From Bosea sp. 685 (lineage in GTDB: Bacteria; Pseudomonadota; Alphaproteobacteria; Rhizobiales; Beijerinckiaceae), in contig NZ_CP134779.1 of the NCBI RefSeq assembly GCF_031884435.1, positions 1,116,001-1,180,000 of the forward strand: 64,000 bases of DNA. The letters are read 5' to 3'. The notes beneath the pieces were generated by a model that was not told the origin of the DNA, did no database searches, and saw nothing but the letters and a program-made list of their open reading frames with translations. A program made the translations under genes and the position numbers. Positions 52,124 through 61,021 of the stretch are shown here, piece after piece; positions within the stretch are counted from its first letter, which is position 1, and each line of letters opens with the position of its first letter.

Positions 52124-53596
52124 TCAGGATATTGAGCGGGTTCCGGGCGGGGCGCGATAGCCGGCGCCGGAGCGCTCCAGCATGGCGCCGACGGCGATCG
52201 CCATGCGGTCCTCGCCGGCCGCCGCGATGACCTGCACGCCGAGCGGCAATCCCGCCTTCGAGAGCTGCACCGGCACGCTCAAGGCAGGCAGGTCCGCCCC
52301 TGTGGCGAGCGAGGCCCAGAGCAGGAAATCGAGATAGGGGCGGGGTTCGCCGTTCACGCTCAATCGCCTGGCATGGATGTCGGGCGCGTGGTCGTGCGGG
52401 ATCGCGGCCACGGGTGCGGGCGGGCAGAGCAGCACATCGTGACGTGCGAAGAAGCTGGCCCAGCGCCGCTTCAGCGCCAGCCTGCGCTGGGAGAGTTGCT
52501 GATAGAGGCCCGGCGTCATCCGCGCGCCGCGCGCCTGCAGGGATTGATGCGAGAGATCGTTGGGGCTGAAGCCTGAGGCCTGCGCCTGGATGCGGGCGCG
52601 TATCTTCGGCGGCAGGCCATAGGCGACGACGGCGTGGTTGAGTAGGGCATAGACCTCGAAGGCCTCGGCGAAGCGCAGCGAGGGCCGGGCGGTCTCGTCG
52701 ACGGTCGCGCCCGCAGCCTGCAATTGCCGCGCCGCCTCGCGCACTGCGTCGGAGACTTCGCGATCGACCGGGGCGAAGGGGTCCTCGGCCCAGAGCGCCA
52801 CCCGCAGGCCCTGCGCCGTCTCGCGCCGGGGCGGTGTCAGCACGGGGCCGGGCGTGGTCGCGTCGCGCGGGCCAGCCAGCACCGGCAGGATCATATCGAG
52901 ATCCCCGGCCGTCCGGGTGATAGGCCCGGCGACAAGGAGGTCGGGATTGCGCAGCGTGCGCCGCTCGGGCGGCGGCGGAATAGCGCCCCAGGTCGAGACC
53001 AGCCCCCAGCTCGTCTTGAGACCGAAGACCCCGCAGGCATGGGCCGGCCAGCGGATCGAGCCGCCGAGGTCCGAGCCGAGCTCGAAGGCGCACATGCCGG
53101 TCGCGACTGCCGTTGCTGCACCACCTGACGAGCCGCCGGGCGAACAGGCCGCGTTCCAGGGATTGTTGGTCACGCCATGGGCCGGATTGTAGCTCTGGAA
53201 ATCGCCGGAGAAGACCGGGACATTGCTCTTGCCGATGATGACGACACCGGCAGCGCGCAGCCTTGCGACGGCGGTCGCATCCTCCGCCGGGATGCGCTCG
53301 CGATAGGCCGGCAAGCCGCCGGAGGAGGGCAGGCCGGCGACATCGAAGGCGTCCTTGATCGTGATGGGCAGCCCTTCCAAGGGGCGGGCTGCGCCGGAGG
53401 CGATGCGCCTGTCGGATTCGCGCGCCGCGGCGCGGGCAAGGTCGCGATCCTGCGTGATGATGGCGTTGAGGCCGGGATTGAGCGCGTCGATGCGGGCGAG
53501 GCTGGCTTCGAGCAGGTCGCTGGCGGTGAAACGGCGCGCGAGAAGCGCTTCTCTCAGGCTTACTGCGGAGGCTGTGAGATCGATCGTCGCGCTCAT
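52124..53596 (-). CDS. Amidase (amidase-signature family)
   Basis: 490 residues. Ser-cisSer-Lys triad: Lys81 (ITIKDAFDVAGLP), cis-Ser in CSPGGSSGGAA (about 156-157), nucleophile Ser180 in GSDLGGSIRWPAHACG. Hydrolyses amides in the cytosol; whether the substrate is an aryl amide, an indoleacetamide-like compound or another is unknown. Ribosome site AAGGCTGCGAG. Neighbour of MarR (30 bp upstream), which may control it. Confidence 0.93.
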   Translation of the reverse strand: MSATIDLTASAVSLREALLARRFTASDLLEASLARIDALNPGLNAIITQDRDLARAAARESDRRIASGAARPLEGLPITIKDAFDVAGLPSSGGLPAYRERIPAEDATAVARLRAAGVVIIGKSNVPVFSGDFQSYNPAHGVTNNPWNAACSPGGSSGGAATAVATGMCAFELGSDLGGSIRWPAHACGVFGLKTSWGLVSTWGAIPPPPERRTLRNPDLLVAGPITRTAGDLDMILPVLAGPRDATTPGPVLTPPRRETAQGLRVALWAEDPFAPVDREVSDAVREAARQLQAAGATVDETARPSLRFAEAFEVYALLNHAVVAYGLPPKIRARIQAQASGFSPNDLSHQSLQARGARMTPGLYQQLSQRRLALKRRWASFFARHDVLLCPPAPVAAIPHDHAPDIHARRLSVNGEPRPYLDFLLWASLATGADLPALSVPVQLSKAGLPLGVQVIAAAGEDRMAIAVGAMLERSGAGYRAPPGTRSIS

Positions 53597-53626
53597 CTCG
53601 CAGCCTTCTTCATCCGCGCTTGCGCG

Positions 53627-54094
53627 TCAGCTGGCGTCGACGGCGCGGGCCAGGTCGCGCCAGGCCTTGACCAGGCGGTCGAGCTCGGTGAGGTCGTCGC
53701 CTGGCAGCTTGCCCAGCGTGTTGGCGACGAAATCGCGCTGCGCGGCAATGCCGGCCTCGGCCAGTCTGCGGCCTTCCGGGGTCAGGTGCATCGCATAGGA
53801 GCGCCGGTCGCCCGCGATCGCCCGGCGTTCGACGAGGCCTGCCTGGACGAGGCGATCGGCGAGACCCGAGACATTGCCCTTGGTGACGTAGAGCCGCTCG
53901 GCGAGTTCGCTCTGGCTGATACCCTCGCGCTCGGTCAGCGTCGAGAGCAGATCGAATTGCGGGATCGAGAGCCCGAGCGCCCGGATACGGGCCGTCATCT
54001 GGATGAGCATGCGCTGGTGCAGCCGCATGAAACGGAACCAGACGCGATCGGGCTCGGCAGGCTCAAGGCTCGGGGCGAAGTTGGAGGCGGACAC
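53627..54094 (-). CDS. MarR-family transcriptional regulator
   Basis: 155 residues from a GTG. Winged helix LSTLTEREGISQSELAERLYVTKGNVSGLADRLVQAGLVERRAIAGDRRSYAMHLTPEGRRL (about 49-110), with the DxRxx wing (GDRRSY). Same direction as the amidase and 30 bp before it; divergent from an acyl-CoA ligase gene with a 134-bp spacer that holds an AT-rich stretch (TTGATACGACCTAAACC). Probably represses one or both. Confidence 0.92.
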   Translation of the reverse strand: MSASNFAPSLEPAEPDRVWFRFMRLHQRMLIQMTARIRALGLSIPQFDLLSTLTEREGISQSELAERLYVTKGNVSGLADRLVQAGLVERRAIAGDRRSYAMHLTPEGRRLAEAGIAAQRDFVANTLGKLPGDDLTELDRLVKAWRDLARAVDAS

Positions 54095-54228
54095 AGGCTT
54101 CTGGCTCTCCGGGCTGAATTGATACGACCTAAACCATCTCGCTCCCGGGCGCGAGCCCCGCTTTCATATCCGCGCGGCTTGCGCCTATTCTGCCCGCAAT
54201 AACAAACACGATTTCAGGGGAGGCACCG

Positions 54229-55860
54229 ATGCTCGGCTTGATGCAGGACTGGCCGCTGCTGCTGCACCGGATCATCGACCATGCCGCGATCCAGCACGGC
54301 ACACGCGAGGTCGTCAGCCGGGCGGTGGAGGATGGACGTTTGCGGCGCACGACCTATGCGCAATTGCGCCAGCGCGCCTTGCAGGTCGCCAAGCGGCTCG
54401 GCCGCGAGGGCATGGCACTGGGCGACAGGGTGGCGACGCTAGCCTGGAACACGGACCGCCATCTCGAGCTCTGGTACGGCATCAGCGGCATGGGGGCGAT
54501 CACGCATACGGTCAATCCGCGCCTGTTCCCGGAGCAGATCGCAGGGATCATCGACCATGCCGGTGACAGGATGCTGTTCCTCGACCTGACCTTCGTGGCC
54601 CTGGTCGAACAGTTGCAGGTGAAGATTCCGAGCGTCGAACGCTTCGTCATCCTGACCGATGCCGCCCATATGCCGGAGACCTCGCTCAAGGGGGCGGTCG
54701 CCTATGAGGATTGGCTGGCCGAGGCCGATGACGATTTCGCCTGGGCGAAGCTCGACGAGAACACGGCAGCCGGGCTCTGCTACACCTCGGGCACCACGGG
54801 CGGCCCCAAGGGCGTGCTCTATTCGCATCGCTCCAACGTGCTGCATGCGCTCGCCTGCGCGACGCCAGACTATCTCGGCCTGTCCTCGCGCGACACGGTG
54901 CTGCCCGTGGTGCCACTGTTCCACGCCAATAGCTGGTCGTTGGCCTATTCCGCGCCGATGACCGGAGCCAAGCTCGTCATGCCGGGAGCCAAGCTCGACG
55001 GGGCTTCGCTGCTGGAGCTGCTGGAAACGGAAGGCGTGACCTGCACGGCGGCGGTGCCGACGGTCTGGCTCGGCCTGCTCCAGCATCTGGAGGCGACAGG
55101 TGCGGGCCTCTCCACGCTGAAGCGCGTCGTCATCGGCGGTTCGGCCTGTCCGCGTGCGATGACGGAGGCCTTCGAGCGCAAATACGGCGTCACCGTTTCG
55201 CATGCCTGGGGCATGACCGAGATGAGCCCGATCGGCTCGTTCTGCTCGGTCAAGCCGATCTATCAGCATCTCGAAGGCGAGGCGCTCTACGACCTCAAGG
55301 TCAAGCAGGGCCATCCGCCCTTCACCGTCGAGTTCCGCATCACCGACGATGCGGGTAAGGACCTGCCCTGGGACGGCGCGACCTTCGGCCGGCTCAAGGT
55401 GCGCGGGCCCGCCGTGGCTGGCGCCTATTTCCGCCGCGAGGACGAGCCGATCCTCGACGAGCAGGGCTTTTTCGACACGGGCGATGTCGGCACCATCGAC
55501 GCCGCAGGCTACATGCAGATCACCGACCGCTCCAAGGACGTGATCAAGTCAGGCGGCGAGTGGATCTCCTCGATCGATCTCGAAAACCTCGCGGTCGGTC
55601 ATCCCGATGTGCTCGAAGCTGCGGTCATCGGCGTCGCCCACCCGAAATGGGACGAGCGGCCGCTCCTGGTGATCGTGCCCAAGCCCGGCCGGACGCCGGG
55701 CAAGGACGAGATGCTCGCCTTCATGACCGGCAAGATCGCGAAATGGTGGCTGCCCGACGATGTCGTGCTGGTCGAGGCGATCCCCCACACCGCAACGGGC
55801 AAGATCCAGAAGACGGCGCTGCGCGAGCAGTTCAAGGATTATCGTCTGCCGGGGGCGTAA
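54229..55860 (+). CDS. Long-chain fatty-acid/aromatic acyl-CoA ligase
   Basis: 543 residues. AMP-forming ligase: P-loop-like YTSGTTGGPKGVLYSHRSN (about 183-201), HAWGMTEMSP, GFFDTGDVGTID, and the C-terminal TDRSKDVIKSGGEWISSIDLEN and GKIQKTALRE with the catalytic Lys. Resembles fatty-acid or alkane-degradation ligases. The carboxylic acid cannot be inferred. Divergent MarR gene upstream suggests induction by its substrate or product. The ATG at 54229 follows GGGGAGGCACCG. Confidence 0.92.
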   Translation: MLGLMQDWPLLLHRIIDHAAIQHGTREVVSRAVEDGRLRRTTYAQLRQRALQVAKRLGREGMALGDRVATLAWNTDRHLELWYGISGMGAITHTVNPRLFPEQIAGIIDHAGDRMLFLDLTFVALVEQLQVKIPSVERFVILTDAAHMPETSLKGAVAYEDWLAEADDDFAWAKLDENTAAGLCYTSGTTGGPKGVLYSHRSNVLHALACATPDYLGLSSRDTVLPVVPLFHANSWSLAYSAPMTGAKLVMPGAKLDGASLLELLETEGVTCTAAVPTVWLGLLQHLEATGAGLSTLKRVVIGGSACPRAMTEAFERKYGVTVSHAWGMTEMSPIGSFCSVKPIYQHLEGEALYDLKVKQGHPPFTVEFRITDDAGKDLPWDGATFGRLKVRGPAVAGAYFRREDEPILDEQGFFDTGDVGTIDAAGYMQITDRSKDVIKSGGEWISSIDLENLAVGHPDVLEAAVIGVAHPKWDERPLLVIVPKPGRTPGKDEMLAFMTGKIAKWWLPDDVVLVEAIPHTATGKIQKTALREQFKDYRLPGA

Positions 55861-56264
55861 CGGGGAGGGCTGCGCCCCGGCTCGCAGTGGATTCGGCCGA
55901 TTTCCAGCGCAAGAGGCCGGAGGGCCGGCCTCCTCATCGCTGGCGGGCTGACGCCGGAGATTGGCAGCATTTGCGCAAGAGGGGCCCGGAGCGAGCGGTC
56001 AGCGACATGTGATCGCGGCGACGACCCCCAAGGTCCGAGTCTCTGTCAGATCAGGCGCGGTCGCCTTGCGTTGGGCGGGATGTTCAGAACTCTTCTCGCT
56101 TCGCGATTGTGACGCGGATATGCCGATTCCTGCTTCGCTGGCTTTCTGCGATAGGATCGAACGCCTCTACGCATCTGCGAATGGAAAGCCACATCTGCCA
56201 ATGGAAAGCATTGTGGGCCGCGAGATGCGACCTGTGCCTGCGCTGTGGACGTTCTACGTCAAGG
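55861..56264. other. Intergenic region without a gene
   Basis: 404 bp with short, uncertain frames in all directions and no clear hairpin. The region is less GC-biased than the genes around it. A short direct repeat ATCTGCGAATGGAAAGCC/ATCTGCCAATGGAAAGC lies near 56171-56210. Confidence 0.5.
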
Positions 56265-56507
56265 TTAGTATTGGCGGTTGTGCTGGTCACTGACGCTGAT
56301 GCTGCGAGACATGGCGCGAACTTGCTTGAGCAGTCCGTGGAAAAGCGCAAATACGCCAAGCGTAGCGAGGATGAGCGGCCATCCCGCGCTGACGAATGCG
56401 ATCGCGATCGCATCACTCCAAGTGACGCGGCGCATCGGCAACTCCACGATCGAGTTCAGGCCGAACCACGCACCGCCAGCTCCATAGATCAGCGCGAGCC
56501 AGATCAT
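56265..56507 (-). CDS. Small two-helix membrane protein
   Basis: 80 residues. MIWLALIYGAGGAWFGLNSIVEL (1-23) and AIAIAFVSAGWPLILATLGVFALFHGLL (33-60) are hydrophobic helices joined by MRRVTWSD, followed by a basic/polar tail. GGAAG lies 8 nt upstream of the ATG at 56507. A longer reading to 56930 would include the 15-bp tandem repeat and looks non-coding. Function unknown. Confidence 0.55.
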   Translation of the reverse strand: MIWLALIYGAGGAWFGLNSIVELPMRRVTWSDAIAIAFVSAGWPLILATLGVFALFHGLLKQVRAMSRSISVSDQHNRQY

Positions 56508-56824
56508 GAGAACGCTTCCAATATACCGCGTCTCAATCGTAACATTAAACTCTTGGTAATCATAGCGCTGGATTCCGCTTCGGCAGGAAACAACCGGGGC
56601 CGGCATCTGCTTTGCGAGGCCTGCCGCCGACGCCCGGAAATTTAGGCGCTGGGCGGCGGATTCTTGGTTTGGGCCTGGCAGAGAGCCATCGTCGGCTTGT
56701 GATGGGCAGAGAAACCCTGCTGCTGATGCCTGGGTTGTGGCGGCGGCTCGCAGATTTTCGCCTTGTTCCGCCCCTAGCGTTCGACGAGCCTGGGCTGCCA
56801 GCAGCATGAGCTTCGTGCTAGTCA

Positions 56825-56884
56825 GCCCAGATGGTTTCTGCCCAGATCGTTCCTGCCCAGGTCGTTCTTGCCCATAGTCTTCCC
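56825..56884. repeat. Four-unit 15-bp tandem repeat upstream of phosphoglucomutase
   Basis: GCCCAGATGGTTTCT, GCCCAGATCGTTCCT, GCCCAGGTCGTTCTT and GCCCATAGTCTTCCC are four contiguous 15-bp units (56825-56884), ending 17 bp before the gene start. The units are in the 5' leader or promoter. They could set expression by copy number. The 394-bp stretch from 56508 to 56901 holds no other feature. Confidence 0.8.
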
Positions 56885-56901
56885 GCCTATCCGGAGTCAG
56901 C

Positions 56902-58551
56902 ATGTCGAACGCGTTGCGGGTTCTCCGCATTGAGACGAGCCCCTTTCCCGATCAGGAGCCCGGCACGTCCGGCCTGCGCAAGGCGGTCCCGGTTTTCCAG
57001 CAGCCGCATTATCTTGAGAACTTCGTTCAATCGATCTTCGACGCCGTCCCGGAATTGCGCGGCGGCACGCTGATTCTGGGCGGCGACGGCCGCTTCCATA
57101 ATGCCGAGGCCGTCCGCGTCATCGTCGCCATGGCACTCGCCAATGGCGTTGCGCGCATCGTCGTGGGTGAGGGCGGGCTTTTGTCCACGCCCGCGGTCTC
57201 GGCGCTCATTCGCAAGCGCGGCGCGCAAGGCGGCATCGTGCTGTCGGCGAGCCATAATCCCGGCGGGCCGGATGGCGATTTCGGTATCAAGTTCAATGCC
57301 GATAATGGCGGGCCGGCAGCGCCCGTGGTGACCACGGCGATCTTCGCCCGCACGCGGGAGATCACGACATACCAGATTGCGGATGGTCTCGAACTCGCGC
57401 TGGGAACGATCGGGACGACTACGCTCGGTTCGGGCCAGGTCGTGGAGGTGATCGATCCGGTTACCGACTATGTCGCTTTGATGCAGATCCTGTTCGATTT
57501 CGACAGGCTGGGCGCCCTGTTGCGCTCGGGCTTCCGGATGCGGTTCGACGCCATGAACGCGGTGACCGGCCCCTATGGCCGGCGCATCTTCGAGGAGCGC
57601 CTGGGCGCGCCTGGGGGCAGCGTCATGAACGCGGTGCCGCTGCCCGATTTCGGCGGGCTGCACCCTGACCCGAACCCGGTCTATGCGGCCGAGCTGATCG
57701 CGGCGATGGCCGGGGCGGAGAAACTCGATTTCGGCGCGGCCTCCGATGGCGACGGCGACCGCAATCTGATCGTGGGACCCGGCGGCCAGGTCGTGGCGCC
57801 AAGCGACAGCGTCGCGATCCTGGCTGCCAACGCCCATCTCGCGCCGGGCTATGCCGCCGGCCTTAAGGGCGTCGCCCGCTCGATGCCGACGAGCCGCGCG
57901 CTCGACCGCGTTGCGAAGGGGCTTAACCTGCCGCTCTACGAGACGCCGACAGGCTGGAAGTTCTTCGGCTCGCTGCTCGATGCGGGAATGATCTCGCTTT
58001 GCGGCGAGGAAAGCGCGGGGACGGGCTCAGATCATATCCGCGAGAAGGATGGCGTCTGGGCCGTCTTGCTCTGGCTCTCCATCGTGGCGGTACGCAAGGA
58101 ATCCGTGACCGAGATCGTTGCCGATCATTGGCGCCGCTATGGCCGCGACTACTACCAGCGCCATGATTATGAGGAGATCGACAGCAAGATCGCCAACGAT
58201 CTCGTTGCCGCGCTCAGGGGCAGACTCGCGACTTTGCCGGGCCAGAGCTTTGCCGGCATGACCGTCGCCACAGCCGACGAGTTCAGCTATCGCGACCCGG
58301 TCGATGGCTCCGTGACCGAGCGCCAGGGCCTCCGCATCCTGTTCGACAATGACGCCCGCATCGTCTTCCGGCTCTCGGGGACCGGCACCAAGGGCGCGAC
58401 GCTCAGGATCTATCTGGAACGCTTCGAGCCGGATCCGGCGCGGCACGGGCTCGATCCCGCGGTTGTGCTGGAGCCCCTCGCGAAGGCTGCCGCGGCGATC
58501 ACGGAACTGGCGGAGCGTACGGGCCGGACGGAGCCGACGGTCGTCGCCTAG
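56902..58551 (+). CDS. pgm: Phosphoglucomutase, alpha-D-glucose specific
   Basis: 549 residues. Interconverts glucose 1- and 6-phosphate for glycogen, trehalose or cell-surface glucan synthesis. Phosphoserine in VLSASHNPGGPDGDFG (Ser117), metal loop ASDGDGDRN (280-288), GEESAGTGSDHIREKDGVWA for the sugar and RLSGTGTKGATLRIY for phosphate. The length matches the glucose-specific PGM of this group. A 15-bp tandem repeat lies immediately upstream. Confidence 0.96.
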   Translation: MSNALRVLRIETSPFPDQEPGTSGLRKAVPVFQQPHYLENFVQSIFDAVPELRGGTLILGGDGRFHNAEAVRVIVAMALANGVARIVVGEGGLLSTPAVSALIRKRGAQGGIVLSASHNPGGPDGDFGIKFNADNGGPAAPVVTTAIFARTREITTYQIADGLELALGTIGTTTLGSGQVVEVIDPVTDYVALMQILFDFDRLGALLRSGFRMRFDAMNAVTGPYGRRIFEERLGAPGGSVMNAVPLPDFGGLHPDPNPVYAAELIAAMAGAEKLDFGAASDGDGDRNLIVGPGGQVVAPSDSVAILAANAHLAPGYAAGLKGVARSMPTSRALDRVAKGLNLPLYETPTGWKFFGSLLDAGMISLCGEESAGTGSDHIREKDGVWAVLLWLSIVAVRKESVTEIVADHWRRYGRDYYQRHDYEEIDSKIANDLVAALRGRLATLPGQSFAGMTVATADEFSYRDPVDGSVTERQGLRILFDNDARIVFRLSGTGTKGATLRIYLERFEPDPARHGLDPAVVLEPLAKAAAAITELAERTGRTEPTVVA

Positions 58552-58570
58552 CGCTGGATGAACCCCGCGC

Positions 58571-58724
58571 GAACCACGCCGTCATCCTGGCCGGAGCCCT
58601 CGGGTCCGATCTTCGATCGGCCCAAGGATAAACTCCGCGGAGTGCCGGGATCCATCGGAGGCCGCTGCACTCTACGCTGGATCCTGGGTCGACCTTCGGC
58701 CGCCCAGGATGACGGCGTGTTTCC
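58571..58724. repeat. Dispersed palindromic repeat, family C copy 3
   Basis: GAACCACGCCGTCATCCTGG to CCAGGATGACGGCGTGTTTC, containing GGATCCATC and GGATCC. The longest copy, 154 bp: it holds an inserted GGCCCAAGGATAAACTCCGCG block also found in the family D copy at 7.95-8.1 kb, so C and D share parts. Lies between convergent pgm and the GntR gene. Confidence 0.83.
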
Positions 58725-58732
58725 GTTCGACG

Positions 58733-59548
58733 CTAACGCACCTCGTTGACGTAGATATGGGCGCGGGTGGTCGCGCGGTGCTGGCCCAGGATGGTCGGCA
58801 CGCCGGCCTGGTCATAGGCCACTTCCTCGATCGTCAGCACGGCCTCGCGCCCGGTGAGATCGAGCAGGGCGGTGTCCTCGTCATTGGCGAGATCGGCCGC
58901 GATCTGCTCGCGCACGGCCGAGATGCGGACGCCGTAGCGCTCCAGCAGATGTAGGTAGAGGAGCTGGGGCAGGGCGGCGGGATCGCGCGGCAGGCCGGGC
59001 ACGCGCTCCGCCGCGAGGACCAAACGGTCATGCATCACCGGCTTGCCATCGGCATGACGGATGCGATGCAGCTTCACCACCTCGGCATCCGGCTTGATTT
59101 GCAGCAGCGCGGCCTGCTCGGGCGTCGCTTGCGCATGCTCCACGCTGAGCATCTGGCTGGTTGAGCGCGTCAGGTTGCCATCGGCGCGATGCAGCCGGAA
59201 ATACTGGAAGAAGAAGCGCAGGCTGTGATGCGGGCTGCGGCCGGTCACCACCGTGCCGGTCTTGCGCCGGCGCGAGAGCAGGCCTTCCGCGACGAGATCG
59301 CTCATCGCCCGGCGCACCGTGCCGACCGCAATGCCGAAACCTTGGGCAAGCGCCGTTTCGTTGGGAAGCACCATGCCCGGCTGCCATTCGCCGACCAGGA
59401 TGGCCTCCGACATATGGCGCTTCACCTTCTCGTAAAGCGGGGCCGCATCGCTATTGGCCAGGTTGGGAAGCGTAGGCTGGGCGTGTGCCCGTTGCGTGGC
59501 GGGTTCTGAGGCAGCGACCGTCGTTTTTTTGGCATTGACAGCAGGCAT
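58733..59548 (-). CDS. GntR-family (HutC-type) transcriptional regulator
   Basis: 271 residues. A 40-residue extension, then winged helix (PLYEKVKRHMSEAILVGEWQPGMVLPNETALAQGFGIAVGTVRRAMSDLVAEGLLSRRRKTGTVV, about 37-101) and a UTRA ligand domain (to the end, ATTRAHIYVNEV). The start at 59548 has AGGAACGAGCG. Divergent from the M20 peptidase and ABC genes, with an operator-like dyad between; it probably controls the peptide uptake block. Confidence 0.92.
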   Translation of the reverse strand: MPAVNAKKTTVAASEPATQRAHAQPTLPNLANSDAAPLYEKVKRHMSEAILVGEWQPGMVLPNETALAQGFGIAVGTVRRAMSDLVAEGLLSRRRKTGTVVTGRSPHHSLRFFFQYFRLHRADGNLTRSTSQMLSVEHAQATPEQAALLQIKPDAEVVKLHRIRHADGKPVMHDRLVLAAERVPGLPRDPAALPQLLYLHLLERYGVRISAVREQIAADLANDEDTALLDLTGREAVLTIEEVAYDQAGVPTILGQHRATTRAHIYVNEVR

Positions 59549-59566
59549 GCGCTCGTTCCTATTTCT

Positions 59567-59579
59567 ATATAGTTTATAT
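59567..59579. promoter_or_regulatory. Operator-like dyad between the GntR and peptidase genes
   Basis: ATATA-GTT-TATAT with flanking TTTC...GAAA (59562-59583): dyad symmetry of HutC-type GntR sites, AT-rich against a GC-rich background. It lies 19 bp from the GntR start and could also contain the -10 of the divergent peptidase promoter. Confidence 0.6.
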
Positions 59580-59684
59580 GAAAGCGAGGTTCTTGCAAAT
59601 GGCGATGCCAGTTCGGCCCGCACGGCGTCTCCATCGCAGATCGCGGCTGCGCGCGACAAGCGCCGTCTCGGCGCGCTGATCGCG

Positions 59685-61010
59685 ATGACCTCCGCTTCCG
59701 CTTGGATACAGGATGTTTCCGCCTTGGCGCCGGCCATGGCGTGGATCGCTGATGCGGTTGAAAGCGCTGCCAACGATCTCGGCGCGATGATCGCAGTCGA
59801 TACCTCCTTTCCGCCGGGGCGGGGCTATGACGCCTTCGCCGATCTGATGGAGGGGCTGGTCGCGCCGCTCGGCTTCGCGCATGAGCGCGTCGTGGTGCCG
59901 GACGGGCTCTGGCAGGTGCCGGGTGGCCCGGCATTCGGCCCCCGGACCAACCTCATCGCGACGCGGCGCAGCGGCAAGCCGGTCTGCGGTCTGTACTTCC
60001 ATGTCGACACCGTGCCGGCCGCGCCCGGCTGGCAGGGCGATCCGCTGCGCATGGCGCGCGAGGGCGGCACGCTGATCGGGCTTGGCGCTGCCGACATGAA
60101 GGGCTGCATCGCCGCAGTGCTGCTGGCGCTGCGCGCGGCGGAGGCCTGCAATGTCACCCTCGCCTATGATCCGATGCTGCTGCTCTGCACGGACGAGGAG
60201 GGCGGGCTCTATCCGGGTATCCGCTATCTCGCCGAACAGGGCCGCCTCGAAGGCCATGTCCTGAATTTCAATGGCAGCGCGGAGGCCCGCATCTGGGCCG
60301 GCTGCTTTGGTCTTTTCAACCTGCTGGTCCGGGTGCGCGGCCAGGCAGTGCATGCCGGCGAGGGCAATCGCTCCGGCTCCGGCATGAACGCGATCGAGGG
60401 CGCACTGCCATTGCTCAACGCGCTGTCGGTGCTGAAGGCGCGCGTGGCGACGCGCATCTCGGCCCTGCCACCACCGCCGGGCAAGCCGGCGCTGGCGGCG
60501 CAGCTCAGCATCGCGACGATCAATGGCGGCACGGCCGGCGGACAGGTGCCGGCGCTGCTCGAACTGACGCTCAACCGCCGCTATGCGCCCGAGGAGCGTT
60601 TCGAGGAGGCGTTGGCGGAGATCGAGGCTGTGGTCCGTGAGGCGGTCGCGCAGACACCGGGCCTGTCGGTCGAAACCGCCCTGGTCGGTCATCTCGCCCC
60701 GACCTCCGATCCGGCCGGGCCGCATTGGCCACGCTGGCAGCGTGCGATGGGGCAGGGCTTTGGCTACGCGCCTGAAGAGTTCCGCAAATGGGGCGCTGCG
60801 AGCTGCTCCGATTTCGGCTGGGTCCAGCGCACTACTGGCATGCAGGAGGTGCTGCTCGGCGGGCTTGGTCGCCCGAGCCGCAACATCCATGCGCCGGGCG
60901 AGCACACCACGACAACCGATATCGTCGCCCTGGCGCGCAGCGTCCTTGCCTATCTCGCTGCCGATTTCGCGCCCGAACTGATCCCCGAAAACACCTCGTC
61001 CCAAAGCTGA
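59685..61010 (+). CDS. M20-family metallopeptidase (ArgE/DapE-like)
   Basis: 441 residues. Metal ligands in LYFHVDTVPA (His, Asp), GLGAADMKGCIAA (bridging Asp) and LLCTDEEGG (Glu-Glu); the dimer domain follows (RVRGQAVHAGEGNRSGSGMNAIEGALP). Belongs to M20 zinc peptidases and deacylases that release acyl or amino acid groups. First gene after GntR and directly before an ABC transporter, so it likely cleaves the imported compound. Start uncertain: 59685 lacks a good ribosome site; 59738 is another ATG. Confidence 0.87.
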   Translation: MTSASAWIQDVSALAPAMAWIADAVESAANDLGAMIAVDTSFPPGRGYDAFADLMEGLVAPLGFAHERVVVPDGLWQVPGGPAFGPRTNLIATRRSGKPVCGLYFHVDTVPAAPGWQGDPLRMAREGGTLIGLGAADMKGCIAAVLLALRAAEACNVTLAYDPMLLLCTDEEGGLYPGIRYLAEQGRLEGHVLNFNGSAEARIWAGCFGLFNLLVRVRGQAVHAGEGNRSGSGMNAIEGALPLLNALSVLKARVATRISALPPPPGKPALAAQLSIATINGGTAGGQVPALLELTLNRRYAPEERFEEALAEIEAVVREAVAQTPGLSVETALVGHLAPTSDPAGPHWPRWQRAMGQGFGYAPEEFRKWGAASCSDFGWVQRTTGMQEVLLGGLGRPSRNIHAPGEHTTTTDIVALARSVLAYLAADFAPELIPENTSSQS

Positions 61011-61021
61011 AGGAGCGCCCC

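Noticed and set aside
56825..56884. Possible CRISPR array
   Set aside because: Units are contiguous 15-bp tandem copies without spacers and no cas gene is present.
56508..56930. N-terminal extension of the small membrane protein, including pentapeptide-like Q-E-R-S-G repeats
   Set aside because: It is the minus-strand translation of the 15-bp tandem DNA repeat and the pgm leader; no ribosome site, unusual composition.
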